Shown here piece after piece: positions 45,594 through 59,000 of a stretch of 64,000 nt of DNA. Made by a program: the position numbers and the translations under genes. Origin of the DNA: Ilyonectria destructans (taxonomy: Eukaryota; Ascomycota; Sordariomycetes; Hypocreales; Nectriaceae); the NCBI GenBank assembly GCA_020740775.1, contig JAHEWK010000009.1:682001-746000 (forward strand). Reading direction: 5' to 3'. Position 1 is the first letter of the stretch, and each line of letters starts with the position of its first letter. The notes beneath the pieces were generated by a model. That model was not told the DNA's origin. It ran no database searches and saw only the letters and a list, made by a program, of their open reading frames with translations.

Positions 45594-47231
45594 GTTAAAA
45601 GAACTCTAATAATAATAATATTATACAATCTATACTTAGTTATAATATGTAGTGAAATTTATCGCTATATAGAAATATATTTCCTATAAAGATTTTCTTT
45701 TAAAAAAAGTATAGATAAATAGAGGGGAAAGTCTAGATAAATATAAATATAGAATTAGCTAATTATATTATAAATTGGCTGTATAGTGAGTGAGGGGCGG
45801 GGACAGAGGGCACTAAGAACACACAACCCACCCAGAAGCAGAGCTGTGATGACCGCAATAGTGTTATGACGGAAAGGGTAGGTAAGGTCGGAATTAAAAT
45901 CTGGATAAATAGCCCAATTGAGCAAGAATAACGACTTTCTCAGCTGATACCATTTGATCAAATAGATCTCTGAGGGGTCTCAAAAGAATAGGCCAAAAGA
46001 CTGTCAATTGAATGAGATGCTAGGATGATGATGGCTGCTAATGGACTCTGTACGAGGTCTCCCAATTTATGGCCCCAATGGGTCAGGCCACTGGTCCCTA
46101 TCCGGCACGGCATTTCCTGTTGAAGGAAGCCGTCAATCTTGGCCCTAGTCGCGGCAAGGATCTGATCAAATGACCTAATTCCCCAAAAGACCGAAAACCC
46201 CAACTCAATAGTTAGGTAATCTATAGTAAGTTAATTAGTTGATTTATAGAGCTTAAAGATGTAAGTTGCCTTATTATCCGATGTTACTAGAGACCACAAA
46301 GTCACTCTATTGTTACATTATATAACGAGTGGGGCCGGATCTAACCAATTAAAATCGTGCGTACAGGCCCGTCCCATATGTAGGGGCATCCCACAAGTCG
46401 GTAAGTCGTCTTATCCTATCGTGTCAGAGGAAGAATAGGTCATGACTAATACTGCAAGGATCTGGGACCCTTGCCTGACCCTGCATCGTTTAATGCCAAG
46501 GATTGAGTACGCCGGCTTGGCTAAGCGTCCGGAAATTTGTAGGACTCCATCGATAGCATGTTTTAACCAGCCAAGCCCTTTTTGCGTTTCATCCGGCCGA
46601 AATATCCGAACCATGATTTCAATTTACATCGCCATATCGACATGCGGCTTAACAGTCTTCTTTTCCATAATCGACTTGGTTAATTGTTACCATATTTTAG
46701 ACAAATCATCCTTTTTTGGCTTTACCCATTCATAGTTACACACTTTACGTATAGGTCCAATCCAAGGGTTCTTTGTCTTGTCCTTTCTCCTTTTTGCTCT
46801 TCCCCTTCATATCTGACCTGTCATGCTTGCTATCATTTATGGGCCAGTGGGTCAGTTATCCACCCTTCCAGACACCGAGGAGAAGGAGACCTCATTACCA
46901 ATCCCGGGGGGTGGTTATTCGGATATGGAGTTGGCATCGAGTGGATCATGTCACAGCTGGCCAAGCTCAAGCCAAGCCGTCATGGTAGTAGCTCCGGCCG
47001 ACATAACCGATCATGATCCATCCGTAATATCGGAACGAGCCTAAACTTGCAGGGCATGAGGCTCCTTAGTATTTGGTGTTTGGTATAATAGCAGCGAGCC
47101 GCCGGGCAACAGCACTTTATTTTTCGTGTCTCAGTATTACATTCTTTGCTTCTTCGTCATTTTATTCATTCCATTTTCCACATTCTTTCTTCGTCCCAAT
47201 ATTGAAATCTCAACAAACCACTCTCTTCAAC
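45594..47231. other. AT-rich flank, then intergenic
   Basis: AT-rich to about 45780, as on the left side of the element; then normal composition without a supported gene. The last 150 bases are the pyrimidine-rich leader of the polygalacturonase gene. Confidence 0.45.
47084..47090 (+). promoter_or_regulatory. TATA-like element of polygalacturonase gene
   Basis: TATAATA lies about 148 bp before the ATG at 47232. Confidence 0.3.
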
Positions 47232-48375
47232 ATGCTCTTTTCCGCTTTACTCGCGGGCGTTTTTGCCTCGTCCGCCCTGGCTTCGCCTCTCTTGGAGGAT
47301 CGCGGCACCTGCACTTTCACTGATGCGAAGACGGCTATTAAGAGCAAGAAAAGCTGCTCCAAGATCTACCTCAAGAACATTGCGGTTCCCGCGGGCACTA
47401 CTCTCGACATGACTGGCCTCGCCAGCGGCACTCAGGTAAGCATGGTCAGAATCTCGTGTAGGTGGGTATCTGAGCTAATCACGGTTGTGCTGGCAGGTTA
47501 TCTTCCAAGGCACCACGACTTTCGGCTACAAGGAATGGAGTGGACCTTTGATCTCCTTCAGCGGCACCAACATTGTCATTGACGGCGAGTCGGGCCACAA
47601 GATTGACTGCGAGGGCCAGCGTTGGTGGGATACCAAGGGCTCCAACGGTGGCAAGACCAAGCCCAAGTTCTTTTCCGCGCACAGCCTCAAGAACTCGCAC
47701 ATCAACAACCTCAACGTCAAGAACACGCCTGTTCAGGCTTTCAGCATCAACAGTGTTCAGAAGCTCTATGTGGATAATGTGCACATTGATAACAGCTTGG
47801 GTGACAGCAAGGGTGGGCACAACACTGATGGCTTTGACGTTGGTAGCTCTGATGGTGTTTATATTACCGGTGCAGTAGTGAAGAACCAGGACGACTGCCT
47901 TGCTATCAACTCTGGCACCAACATCGAGTTCAGCGGTGGAACCTGCTCTGGTGGCCACGGTCTCTCCATCGGCTCTGTCGGTGGTCGCTCCAACAATGTT
48001 GTCAAGGGTGTGAACATCCACGGCACCAAGATCATCGACTCAGACAACGGTGTTCGAATTAAGACTGTGTACGGTGCTACTGGCTCGGTCTCTGATATCA
48101 CTTACTCGAGTATCACGCTCACCAACATTGCCAAGTACGGCATCGTCATTGAGCAAGATTATAAGAATGGCTCCCCTACCGGAAGCCCTACCTCGGGTGT
48201 ACCCATCACGGGCGTCACCATCAAGGGCGTTACCGGAACTGTCAAGTCGGGCGGCCAGAATGTGTATATTCTCTGCGCTTCATGCAAGAACTGGACCTGG
48301 AGCGGAAACAAGGTCACCGGTGGCCAGAAGGAGAAGAAGGCGTGCAAGGGTATTCCCAGCGGCGCTTCCTGTTAA
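47232..48375 (+). CDS. Secreted endo-polygalacturonase (GH28)
   Basis: Two exons (47232-47435 and 47497-48375) around a 61-bp intron give 360 residues. The signal peptide [17 protein letters not shown] is followed by a short propeptide ending at a basic site near LLEDRG. The GH28 parallel beta-helix carries all four catalytic signatures: [25 protein letters not shown] and VRIKT. The paired cysteines at the C-terminus (CASCKNW and ...GASC) match fungal enzymes. It cuts unesterified homogalacturonan in plant cell walls by inverting hydrolysis. It is the second plant-wall hydrolase in the window, apart from the mannanase. The gene looks fully functional despite lying 1.6 kb from the RIP-mutated element. 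Confidence 0.95.
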
Positions 48376-49300
48376 TTGGGTGATCGAGATTGGCGTGAGC
48401 GGCTGAGTTTCTTCAGACAAGTGGCCATTGAGTGTGGACATGGTGAGAGGCCAAGAGCTCTTCTGGGAGAAGCTGGACTGATCCTAGGCACGATTTTGTG
48501 TCTGTTTATTTATTCTGAGTCTTATTTTGTACATACTAACTTTAAATATACTGTGTATACCTTCAAGAGCCTTGATTAAAGTGAGATAAAATGTGTGGTG
48601 ATGATACCACCGGTGACAGGGTAATCGAATGCAAGTGTTCAAATCAACACGGTTAAGAAATCCCGAGCTTTGCCTAGTTCGAGCCACCGGGTAGCTTCAA
48701 TCTAAGGTTCCACTAGAGTTTTTGGGGAAGCTCCGACGCTCAAACTCGTAAACTTATCCCTTAACTTACGCTACTGACTGTCCTCGGCGCTAGCCTGCTC
48801 TTGCTGTAGGGTAGTCATCTGGCACATTGACAGAACAGTCGCCTTTTGCATCTCCATGTCAGCTGTGCAAGGAATGAAGTCCTGAAGCTGATGAGAGGTA
48901 TTTGATGGGCGGAAAGACAGATGATATCGAACATCCAACCAACCCGAGCATCTTCCACAACCACGCGCCCTCCACTAATGCGCCCAATACGAGGTCTCCC
49001 CCCCCCCGTACTAGTATTCAAGTATCTCATCGTGCTAAATAATGGCTAAGCACACGTCTCACTTACCCCGCCCCTTTTCAGCCTCATCGCCTTGGCGGAC
49101 CAGCTGCCAAGAAAAATTCGACTGAGGGGCCTCGAGATCGCTCCGCTCATCACTCTCCCCATCTCCAACCTCGCACCATTGTGGCGGATGGAGCAAGGAC
49201 AATCGCAGATTCCATCCTACGAAGAAATACAGCCTTAGTCTTGGTTACCCGGCCTACTAGATTCAGCAGGCATATTTCGCCTGCTAGTTCCCTCTCAAGC
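48376..49300. other. Intergenic, upstream of RhoGEF-like gene
   Basis: 0.9 kb with no supported gene. A C-run lies at about 49000-49008. Confidence 0.45.
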
Positions 49301-51173
49301 ATGGCAGCCGGTACATCAACCCCGCCCGTTGGCCCCCTCGCCACTATTCCCACTACTCGCTCTACTCGCTCTGCTTCATCTACTTCCTCTACTGCCTCTA
49401 CTCCTACCACTCCCACCACTCCTACAGATTCCCCTTGGAACAGTGACCCCCTCATTGACACCTCAAACGTTACCAACCAAGAGACCGATACTGCCCCCTC
49501 TCTCTACCAACAATGCATCGCCCTAAGGCAACGGCTTTCACAGGTCCCTGGATTTGACCCCTTCCTCGAACAACTCGACTACGATGAGCCCCTTGACCCT
49601 ATCTACCCCTTGTGGAATCTATTTCGCACGGGTTACCCCCTACTGGCCATTTACAACTCGCTAAGTCCTGCAAAAGAGTTAACTGTGGAGAGTTCCATCC
49701 TCACGGAGGCTGAAAAGTCCAAGATCGCCGTCATTAAATTCATCCGAGCCTGCGGAGAAGAGCTCAACATCTCGCCATCGGATACCTTTGGTGTTGTAGA
49801 CTTGATGGGTGATGACACAAACGACTTCGTCAAGGTCCGTTGAAATTATGTTACTCTCTAGCATAGCACCCGCCATGTCCTGACCATCCATTACAGGTGA
49901 TTCATACTGTCAACCTTGTCCTCCACCTCGCCGCGAGCGGTTACCTAAAGCAGCTACAATCAAACCCCGAGGACAGGCCACTGCGCCTAAATACGGGCTC
50001 CCAGATGGCTTATCGAGATCTGATTATAAGGGAGTTAGTCGAGACAGAGCGCAAGTATGTCGCGAACTTGGAAAATCTGTACGACCTCAAGAAGACTCTG
50101 GAAGAGATGGACACTATCCCGGGCGAGATGATTGAGCAAATATGTCCGAAAATCGACGCAATCCTGGATTTCCAGCACCGCTTCCTGTCTCAACTCGAAA
50201 CCATCAATTCAATGCCCCCCTCTAGTCAACACTGGGGAACACCATTTCTGATGTATGAGGATGCTTTTGATATTTATTCACCCATTATTTCCAACCACCC
50301 TAGGGCCACTCGGATTATCGACGACGTCTTTGACAATATCAAACTATCCAACCACCCCATTGCAACTGACTTGCATACTCTTGAGCATTTCTTACTGAGT
50401 CCTTTGTCGCGGTTGGCAAAATATCCCGTCTTGCTTAAGGTATACTGGCTCATTGTGGATGTGACTGGAATAACCAACTGACACAAATAGGACTTGATAA
50501 AAAGGACTCAAGATGAGGAGATGAAACAAAATTTACTTGCTGGCTGCAATACTGTAGAACTCGTTCTGCAGAAGGTCAATGAGGCCACAGATCGAAGGGT
50601 CTTGGATGCGGCTCTCGAAGATCTGATGAATCGAATGATTGACTGGAGGCAATACAGGGTTGAGCGGTTTGGAAAGCTCATACTGCATGGCACCTACGGT
50701 ATTCTTACCAGGGATAAGAAGCAGGTGAAGGAGGTAAGTTTGAAGCTTTCATAAATAGGTTACTAAACTGACATACAGGTAGTACAAGGTTTACCTGTTC
50801 GAAAACATCATACTTTGCTGCAAAGAGAAGTATTCAAAGGGACCCAAAGACCAAGAAGACAGAGTACAGTCACCGGAACGCAGACGACAGGTCAACATTG
50901 GCCTTCAACATAAAGGCAGGGTCTTCATGACTGACATCACTGACGTTGTCTTTACATCAGATCCTTGTAGGTGTCCCATCGCTAGGATATGCCCTCTTTA
51001 GCTAACTGTGAATAGGCCCTTGTAGTGTACAAATTTGGTGGCAGGGACCGTCTGACGCTGAGCAGTTCACCATTGCGTTTAATAATGAGATGGTTATGAA
51101 GAAATGGACTGACGCGCTTGAGACCCAAAGAAAGAAAGCCGAAAACTGCCCTGCTGATGCGTTGCCTCGATAG
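49301..51173 (+). CDS. Cdc24-like Rho/Cdc42 exchange factor, short form without PB1
   Basis: Five exons (49301-49834, 49897-50439, 50491-50733, 50783-50966, 51016-51173) give 553 residues. After a Ser/Thr-rich N-terminus, residues about 65-215 match the Cdc24 calponin-like domain (SLYQQCIALRQRLSQVPGF, PLLAIYNSLSP, GVVDLMGDDTNDFVK). The RhoGEF domain spans about 218-400 (RELVETERKYVANLENLY, LLSPLSRLAKYPVLLK). A PH domain follows from about 410 (YKVYLFENIILCCKEKY ... IWWQGPSDAEQFTIAF) to 545. The protein stops eight residues after the PH domain. Full-length Cdc24 proteins have a further several hundred residues ending in a PB1 domain that binds Bem1-type scaffolds. This is probably an accessory paralogue of the essential polarity GEF. 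The first donor (GTCCGT) is unusual. Confidence 0.82.
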
Positions 51174-53630
51174 TCATTGTACGTTGCGAGCTGTCGAAAT
51201 TTATACACGGCTATTAGTACGATCGGGATAGTATCCAGAGCACACAAACTTGACCGTTCCATCGTGAGGTTCAGAGTAGGGGCCTGTACATGGATACTGC
51301 CCACTTCACACTCAAACGCTGAGGCGCCCTTACTGCCTCGAGCGTCCACCACGATTTGGGCTCAAAACCAAGTCCAAGTCAAGCCCCTCTCGTGACCAGA
51401 CTAACTGTTGATACCAAATAAGTTCGAGGCATCTGATCATTGAGAGAATTCAACCAGCATAGCAAAGGCTTGGCCCACGAGGGAGAGAGGGGATAAAATG
51501 GACGAGCCTCGGAACTTGATTGAAGTAAGAGAGTAAGAAAGGATGTGCTGATGTAGAGCGGCAGGTGGGTCGCCAAGCTGGAAACTCGATCCAGAGATGC
51601 GCCAAGTAGAATGACGGTCAGGTTTGGGCTCGAAGATCGACAACCCTTGGGACGTAATCGGCAAAACCGCGGTCTTGGAGACTAGTGTAGAGCTAGGAAG
51701 TCGGGGATCAAGACAGACCAGACTGGGTACTTCCCGGCAGAGCCGGCAGAGAGGTCCGGCTAGTCATGAACTGGTTGTCGATCCTTTTGGACGCCGCTAT
51801 TTGGCACACGAGCCTCACGCTTGTACAGATGTGGTAAACACTCCGACTCTCACAACACGATGAATGGTAATTCCTCATGCTAGCCCCTGGCCAAATTCTT
51901 AATGAGCAGGCCAAGGCCTCGGCAGAGAGCAGGCAGGACATGGATCTAGGACGTAATGGAGTAATGAAGATGTTTTCACCTGCCGCTCGGACGCTGCACA
52001 GTCCAACCCCATTGTCAAAGCTGAAGTCAAGTCTGTGTAACGTTTCAAATGTGAAGCGGAGATCACACAATCACGTGTCGCATGCGAAGCCCAGATGTTG
52101 CTCTGTCAAATATCGTCTCCAGGATCGGTGCAAATTACAAGAAAGGCCAAGGGAATTAAGCCACAGAGATATAGTGCGGCGCATGTCCCTCTCCCTTCTT
52201 TCCATCGCTTCCCTACAGGGCTAACTTGACTGAATCCGGCGGTATCTTTTCTAAATTAGGCAAGGCGGATTGCAGATTTGATGCCGGTGATCTTGGCACT
52301 AACCCTCAGAAAGGAATCATCTCTTCAACTATGGTGGCTGAAGGGTATGTATATTGAAACTGCTATTATGGTCGGAATGGAACATCCGGGGGCGAAACAA
52401 AAACTCTGCGATTCATTTTCAATGTTTCGTGTGGGCGTTGCCGGAAAATGCACCACGTAATAAAGCTGCGACGTTCCCACAATGCAGTCTATCGAATCTC
52501 GTATGCGTGGGTTTTATCCACCGCTGATCGTCCTCCGGGATGCATGCACAAGGGCTCCGGCACTCCCTGTACACCGCTAGCCCGGCGAAGCTGTTTGACT
52601 GACTCGCGCTGGAGACTGGGGATTTGGCTCCTTGGCAAAGATCGGCATTTAAATGGTCCCGTGTAAATTGCATGCTGCTAGTTCACCCATGGAAGACGCA
52701 AGCAATCGCTGACGAATTTGAAAATATCACAGGACGACTTTTAACACAATCCAGTGCCAATATTGTCGTCGTACTGTCGACCTCGGATTCTCTGTGCGGA
52801 CTACCCCTGACTTAGCTCAACCTTCACCACGCGTCTTGCCACTCAACAAGTTATAGCGTGGCAGGTAGTGGCATTTCCTTGACTCGGCGAATGGTGCTTA
52901 CTCATTGTCGCCGTCCACTCCCATTCGGCGCAGGCAAGCCCAGCATGACATCTAATATCTCACCCCTGTCTCGCCATGCTTGGCTCGTGCTAGTGATGCG
53001 TAATCCGTGTGCCTCGAGAGCCTTAATCCGCCGTATAACTGGGTGCCGAGGGCTAGGTAGATCCTTTGGCGTAAGAGTCGCGGTATGCCTTTCCTTTTAT
53101 GTACCAGCTAGTACTCGGTCTCCAATGACCCGGAAGCCAAACGATTAGCTAGACTGTTAATCCCCGACATCGTATCCTCTTGGCCCCTGTCCCGACATCT
53201 TTCGGCCATTGATGGTCCGGAACTCAAAATGCTAGTCGCACCATCGTTCGCACCATCGCCAGCACCAAATGATCCTGCCTTGGAACTTCGAACGTAGCTT
53301 GTGAAATGGAGTCTAGTCCACCATAGTGAAAAGGCGATGTTCTTTAGGCCGGAATGAGTCGTGGTGGCATTTGTAAATATGTTGTAAAAGCCTAAGAGCG
53401 CCGCCCCCCGGAGCGTTTTGCCGTATGCAGAATTTTGCGGTTTCCTTTTGCTTGCTGTCGAGGCCTTTCCTCACACAGTCACTGTTCCTACGGTTTACAC
53501 TCCCTCCACCATTCCAGCGTCACGAAGTGCGCCACTCGGCAGCCACCATTTTCCTAGACTTTACGACTTACGATACCCGACATTGAACATCAACACGCAC
53601 GGCGACGGAACGACCGACACAGCTGTCACA
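51174..53630. other. Intergenic, no gene seen
   Basis: About 2.45 kb. No C-terminal Cdc24 (PB1-like) sequence was recognised after the GEF stop. Several open frames of 60-120 codons exist on both strands, none with domain or splice support. Confidence 0.45.
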
Positions 53631-54876
53631 ATGGTGGGCTTTCTGGTGCCAGATCACTACAAGCCTGATCTGCCCAACAAGAATGATATGACCGTTGCCT
53701 CGATTGCCTGGGGCTTCTCCCTGGGTACCCTGATTTTCAACTTCGCCAAGGCCGTGGGACAGACCAGGTCGTCATATAGGCGGAGGAAAACGTTGACCGT
53801 TTACATGGCCCTGGTCTGGGCAGAAATCATTTCCAGTCTCATCCTCGGTGTCATCTGTTGGCTGTACCTGCGCGGATACATCGAACCGAGCATGCAATAT
53901 TTCTTCTTCGTTAGTAAGGCTCCCCGCAGCATCATGCCCTGAAGCTGCACTGAACTGATACTGTTATTCAGTTGTTGCGTGGTCGACGCAAGTGCAATGC
54001 CTCATCCAAATCATCATCAACCGAGTTGGCCTTCTCATGGTTATCCGTTCAAATGCGACTCGACTCAAGTGGTTGTGCTTCCTCATCTTGCTGGCCATCA
54101 ACATCAGCGTCTTCTGTATCTGGGTTCCTGCCCGTCTTCAGATCAACGAGACGTATATCCACGTCAACAACATTTGGGATCGCTGCGAAAAGGTCATTTT
54201 CGGTATCATGGACGCGGCTTTGAACTTCTTCTTCATCTACACCGTTAAACAGCGCCTGGTTGCAAACGGTTTGACAAAGTACACGCGCTTGTATCAGGCG
54301 AACTTGGTCCTAGTGACGCTTTCTATTATCTTGGACGTGAGTCTTATGGGTGTTTGGTTATGTGGTATTGATTTTGACTGACATTATAATAGGTCCTCCT
54401 CATTTGCATGATGTCTCTACCCAATGGTTTCGTGTACGTACACATCATAAAGCAAGTCCCTCACTCTATATGGAAGCTAATTTTCTATGTGCAGCTACAT
54501 TCAGTTTCACCCCGTCGTTTATCTTCTCAAGCTTCATATCGAAATGAACATGGCGGATCTCATCGGAAAAGTTGTTCGTGCGAGCAACAATAACTCCGAT
54601 AGCAACTACGACTACAACCGATCCAAATCCGCCAAGACCACCTCCAATCCTCACCAAAGCCGCTTCGCAGGCACTCTTACTACCAGGACGCATATTGAGC
54701 TTGGCGACGAGGACGAAGACGAGCTGCAGGAACGTGAGAACCTCGGAGGAATCAAGAGAACGGTCCAAACGCGTGTGGTGGTTTTGGATCCGCAAGGGGA
54801 CGAAGAATCCATTCCTGAGCATCACCAAAGAGCTGTCAGTGAGGCAAGCTCCACAAAACGAGTACCCAGCCATTAA
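53631..54876 (+). CDS. Fungal polytopic membrane protein, unknown function
   Basis: Four exons (53631-53913, 53972-54336, 54393-54433, 54495-54876) give 356 residues starting MVGFLVPDHYKPDLPNKND. The introns are 58, 56 and 61 bp; the third exon is only 41 bp. Six or seven hydrophobic helices occupy residues about 25-245, including LVWAEIISSLILGVICWLYL, LKWLCFLILLAINISVFCIWV and ANLVLVTLSIILD. Conserved-looking blocks are QVQCLIQIIINRVGLL and NNIWDRCEKVIFGIMDAALNFFFIYTVK. The final 110 residues are hydrophilic, acidic and Ser-rich. This is the layout of a common family of uncharacterised fungal integral membrane proteins. It is not closely related to the pair at 22551-25700. No function can be assigned. 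Confidence 0.8.
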
Positions 54877-56041
54877 CTCGCACAGGATTGAGGCTTGGCC
54901 GTGGGTCTATTATGACGATAAACATTTGGCGAGGATGGTGCTGGTTCAGTTTACATTGCTGGGTATACAAGATTTAATTCGATAATGGAGGCAGTAGATG
55001 ACAGGGCGTAAGACTTTAGCAATATAGATATAGTCTTGCAATAATAGAAAGGCAGCCCTAGGCGACCAAATATGTTAATACTTAAGGTGTTGAGGCCTTG
55101 AGGCTGTTTATTGATGGCCTATTACAGTTCACACAGCGCTGCTTGAAGTCTATGGGGTCGTAGTGTGTATCACACAGTAAATGTGCTAAATTAGTAGAAG
55201 CGGTTTGCCCCAGACGGTCGTATCGCCCCTACAGGATTGCTTAATACCGTTTAACTCGGAGACAAAACTCAAGCGTACTAAATTCCATGTTCGTTTCTAG
55301 AGCTGAACTCCTGCTGCTCTAAGCTGAGTTACCGCTGAGTTACCGCTGAGCTCAGGCTGAGGTGGGCCGAGCTTGAGTTGCCAGGAGGGGGCCGCGTTTA
55401 GGATCACATACCTCCTTAAGAGAACCCATTGTGCCCACGAACAGTGTCGCAAACAGTTAAAAAGCGGCCGCCCACGAAGAAAAATGTCGCACGTACTGAT
55501 CGACGAGATGAAGCCGCCACTTGTTGCGCCAGCTATTTTCGCCTTGCATCACATCATTCTCTGGTATCGGGCTGGTGGGTGCATTGCATTATACGTTGTC
55601 CACGTCGCATATATTAAAGGAAATTAGGTCAACTATGCCATCACTTCATGCCAAGAGTCATACAATAGACAAGTTTTGTGCCTTTCCTCCTTCTACGGAT
55701 AGCGCTCACCAGAATGACAGGTTCCCATTGGGATTATCCAATGATCAATCATTAGTGCCCCAACTTTTACTCATTCAGGAATCGCCTTTGTTTGCTGTCA
55801 TTTCCACATTACAAGGACCCCTGGGACTAGGGCGATTTTGTGTCAGCCTCGCAAACCGAAGTAGCAGGGGCCAAGGTAAAATCCCGATGACTACCCAGTT
55901 TTGCGCAGATGCGCACAGCCTTCAGTGAGTTTAATTTTCCTCGCAAACGATTTATTGTATGCCTCTCCCTCCTTACCTTCTCATTTTTCTTTTGGAATAT
56001 CCGCACTCTATCCAGAACGTGGTGTTCGTTCCCAGCCTCGG
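54877..56041. other. Intergenic
   Basis: No gene recognised. A short tandem GAGTTACCGCT(GAG) occurs at about 55325-55350. The last 130 bases are a pyrimidine-rich leader. Confidence 0.4.
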
Positions 56042-59000
56042 ATGGAGTTGGTCATGGTCGGAACAGCATCTTCGCACATGGGTCCAGCCCCCCCTCGAGT
56101 CCCAGACAAGGAACTTGCAGGTCAAGAGCACCATGACGTAGGCTGATCGTCCTTACTTATTTGGATACCAGACACATGCTAACTCGATTGTTTCCCTCTT
56201 ACAGGATGACTCTGGATATTCGTCAAGCTCCCATCCGTCCGGGTTTACCTACTTTGGTCGTGTCTATAGGCAGAACCTGGAGGAGCCTGCTTCCGAAGGC
56301 ACGTCTCCTAGTGCATTTCTGCGCTGCCCGAATCCCAACGCCCGCTTTTCTTGGTCTTGTGGCTACGGTAGAGACTGATTGTTTTTGGCAGCCTATCACT
56401 GTCCTCATGACGAAGAGGAAATGAACCGAATTGACGACCAAGGATTCATTCTTGGGATCCTCTTCCAAGATAAATTACATTTCGCGCCCCTCTCCACGGA
56501 TTCTCAGGCACAAATCTTGGACATAGGCACAGGGACGGGGTTGTGGGCTACTGACATGTCCATGGAATCCCCATTTTGGGAAATCACAGGCGTCGATTTG
56601 TCCTGGCACCAATCTCAGGAGTACGGGCAGCCAAATGTTCGATTCATCACTGATGATGCGTGAGTGGCTTCTACTTTCGAACTTACCTTGTGAACTAATC
56701 CCCCTCCACTCACCTTTTTATTTTATTTTATTCTTTATACGTAAGTCGCCCAGCTAACATTCGATATTAACTCTAAGCCGCAAGAAATGGGAATTTGCGC
56801 AAGAGTTTGACTACATCCACACACGTGCGACGCTGCATATGGGATGTTGGGGTAATTTCAAGCAGGAGATCATTCAACAAGCATATGACAACTTACGGCC
56901 CGGCGGCTGGTTCGAGAGCCAGGAGATCACTTCTCTAGTGGGCTCGCATGATGGCAGCCTGCCACCCGACAGTCCGCTATCCAACTGGTTCAGGGAGCTC
57001 AACACGGCCAGTGCTCTAATCGACCGCCCTCGTCATATATCAGCAGATACAATGCTTCAGTGGTATCGGGATGTCGGTTTCGTGGACATCCATCAAAAAA
57101 CTTTCCAGTTACCCATCGGTATATGGCCAAAAGACCCATATTTGAAACGCTTGGGGCTTGTATGGGCTGAAAACCTCAAGAAATCTCTCAATGGCTTGTC
57201 CGTTCGCTTGTTTAACAAGGCTTTCGGTCATCCCGAGGCCGTCACACAGGTAGCATCTCCCGCCCTCGTCCTTGTCAAATACTGCAGCGCTGAACAGTTT
57301 ATAATTGGTCAGGAAATGCTCTCTCATATCGGACACGATATTGACAATCCTTTTATCCATGCCTGCACAACCGTAGAGGTGGTATACGGCAGGAAACCGC
57401 GCTCCGATGAAGTGGCTCAATTTGACCTTGGCATCGTGTCTGCTGGTGTCGCAACAGTGCAGCCCAAGTCGGAACCGGGGCGAGAATTCGCCACATGGTC
57501 TCCTCGTCCATCATTTTCATCTAACGATCGGGGATGCTCGGAAGCTTCACATGACGCAATTCTGGCCGAACCAACTCTAGTAACGGGATTGTCAGAGCGA
57601 TCCAGGTCGAGCTCAACCGACAGATCCGCCATCGGTTCCTCCGACAATGCCCACGGCAGCGACCAAAGTTCAAGTGCTGGTAGCGAATGTCCCAGTTCTG
57701 ACTGGTTGTTCCGCCGGCAGCGGCGAATGCTGATTGACAGAATCATGTCGAGTCTCTGTCGTTACCTCGACTCCAAAACCACCAAAGCTCCCGAGCCTCC
57801 ATTCCCTCTTCCAGTTGCTGAGACTGAAGTGTCAGAAACATGTACCCAAACCGTGGGGACCAGTTCAGAGCTTCAAGACGAGAGCGGGTATGAGACTCGC
57901 AATGCATCGAATGGAGCGCCCGCTCGGCGAGATCCAACCCAACATCGGGCTCCGAATGAAGGCGGCCGCGGCCGAGACGATGAGAGTGACGGGGATAACC
58001 GGCGAAAACGGCGTCGCGTCATCGCACCGCATAGCCACCAGCCGGGAACAACAATGAAGCTCGCATGTCCATATTATAAACGGAACCGGAGAAAGTACAA
58101 AATATGGACGAGCTGCCCCGGCCCGGGATGGGACGAAATTCATCGTGTCAAGTAAGAAAGACCCTGACCAAGCCACACCCCCTCTATTATGGGCTATACC
58201 TCCAGCTAATGATCAACCCAAGAGCACACCTCTACAGGCGCCATGCGTTGCCGCTGCAGTGCCCCCGATGCTGGGAGCCATTCCGCGCCGAAGACGCTCT
58301 CCGGGAACATCTTCAACAAGATCCACCCTGTGGGGTGCAAGTCAACGAAAAGATCCTCGATGGATTTACCAAGGATCAGGAGAAGACGCTTCGATGCCGG
58401 AAGAAGACTCGTGCGGGCATGAGCGAGGGAGACAAGTGGAGGGATGTATACAAAATTTTGTTCCCCGACGACGATTTTAGCACAATGCCGACCCCTTGTA
58501 AGTATTCCCTATGGAGGGTTTTACCTGGCTCGTGTATCCATGTACTAACATTTCCCTAAGACTATGACGAAAGTGACGACCAAGACAAGTCTAGCGTTGC
58601 TGCCGGAAGGATGGAGGACTATTCCGTTTTCCTTCGTCGTGAAATGCCCGGTATGGTTCGGCGAGAACTGGAGACCATGTTCAAGAACGAGCTGGACGGG
58701 GTCGAGGAGAGACTACGGCCTCTGATCGAACAGATGGTCCTCCAACTCCAACCACGGCTGTTGAGATCGTTTCAAGAATCACAAACTGCAACCGATGGGA
58801 CCCAAGAAGAACTGGAACGTCAGGAGCTACAGCAGAATACGCCGTTGCAGGATAAGTCCTTGGAGAGAATTTTGGGCGAACCCGTGCTCGACACGGACCC
58901 GTGGTTGCCGCCGTATGCCTATCCTGACGGGTTTGAATATTCTTGGGCATTGGATCAATCAGTATCGGAAATGGTTGCTGAGCATCAGCAAAATTCCGCT

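Noticed and set aside
54466..54873. 135-codon minus-strand frame
   Set aside because: Antisense to the hydrophilic tail of the membrane protein at 53631-54876.
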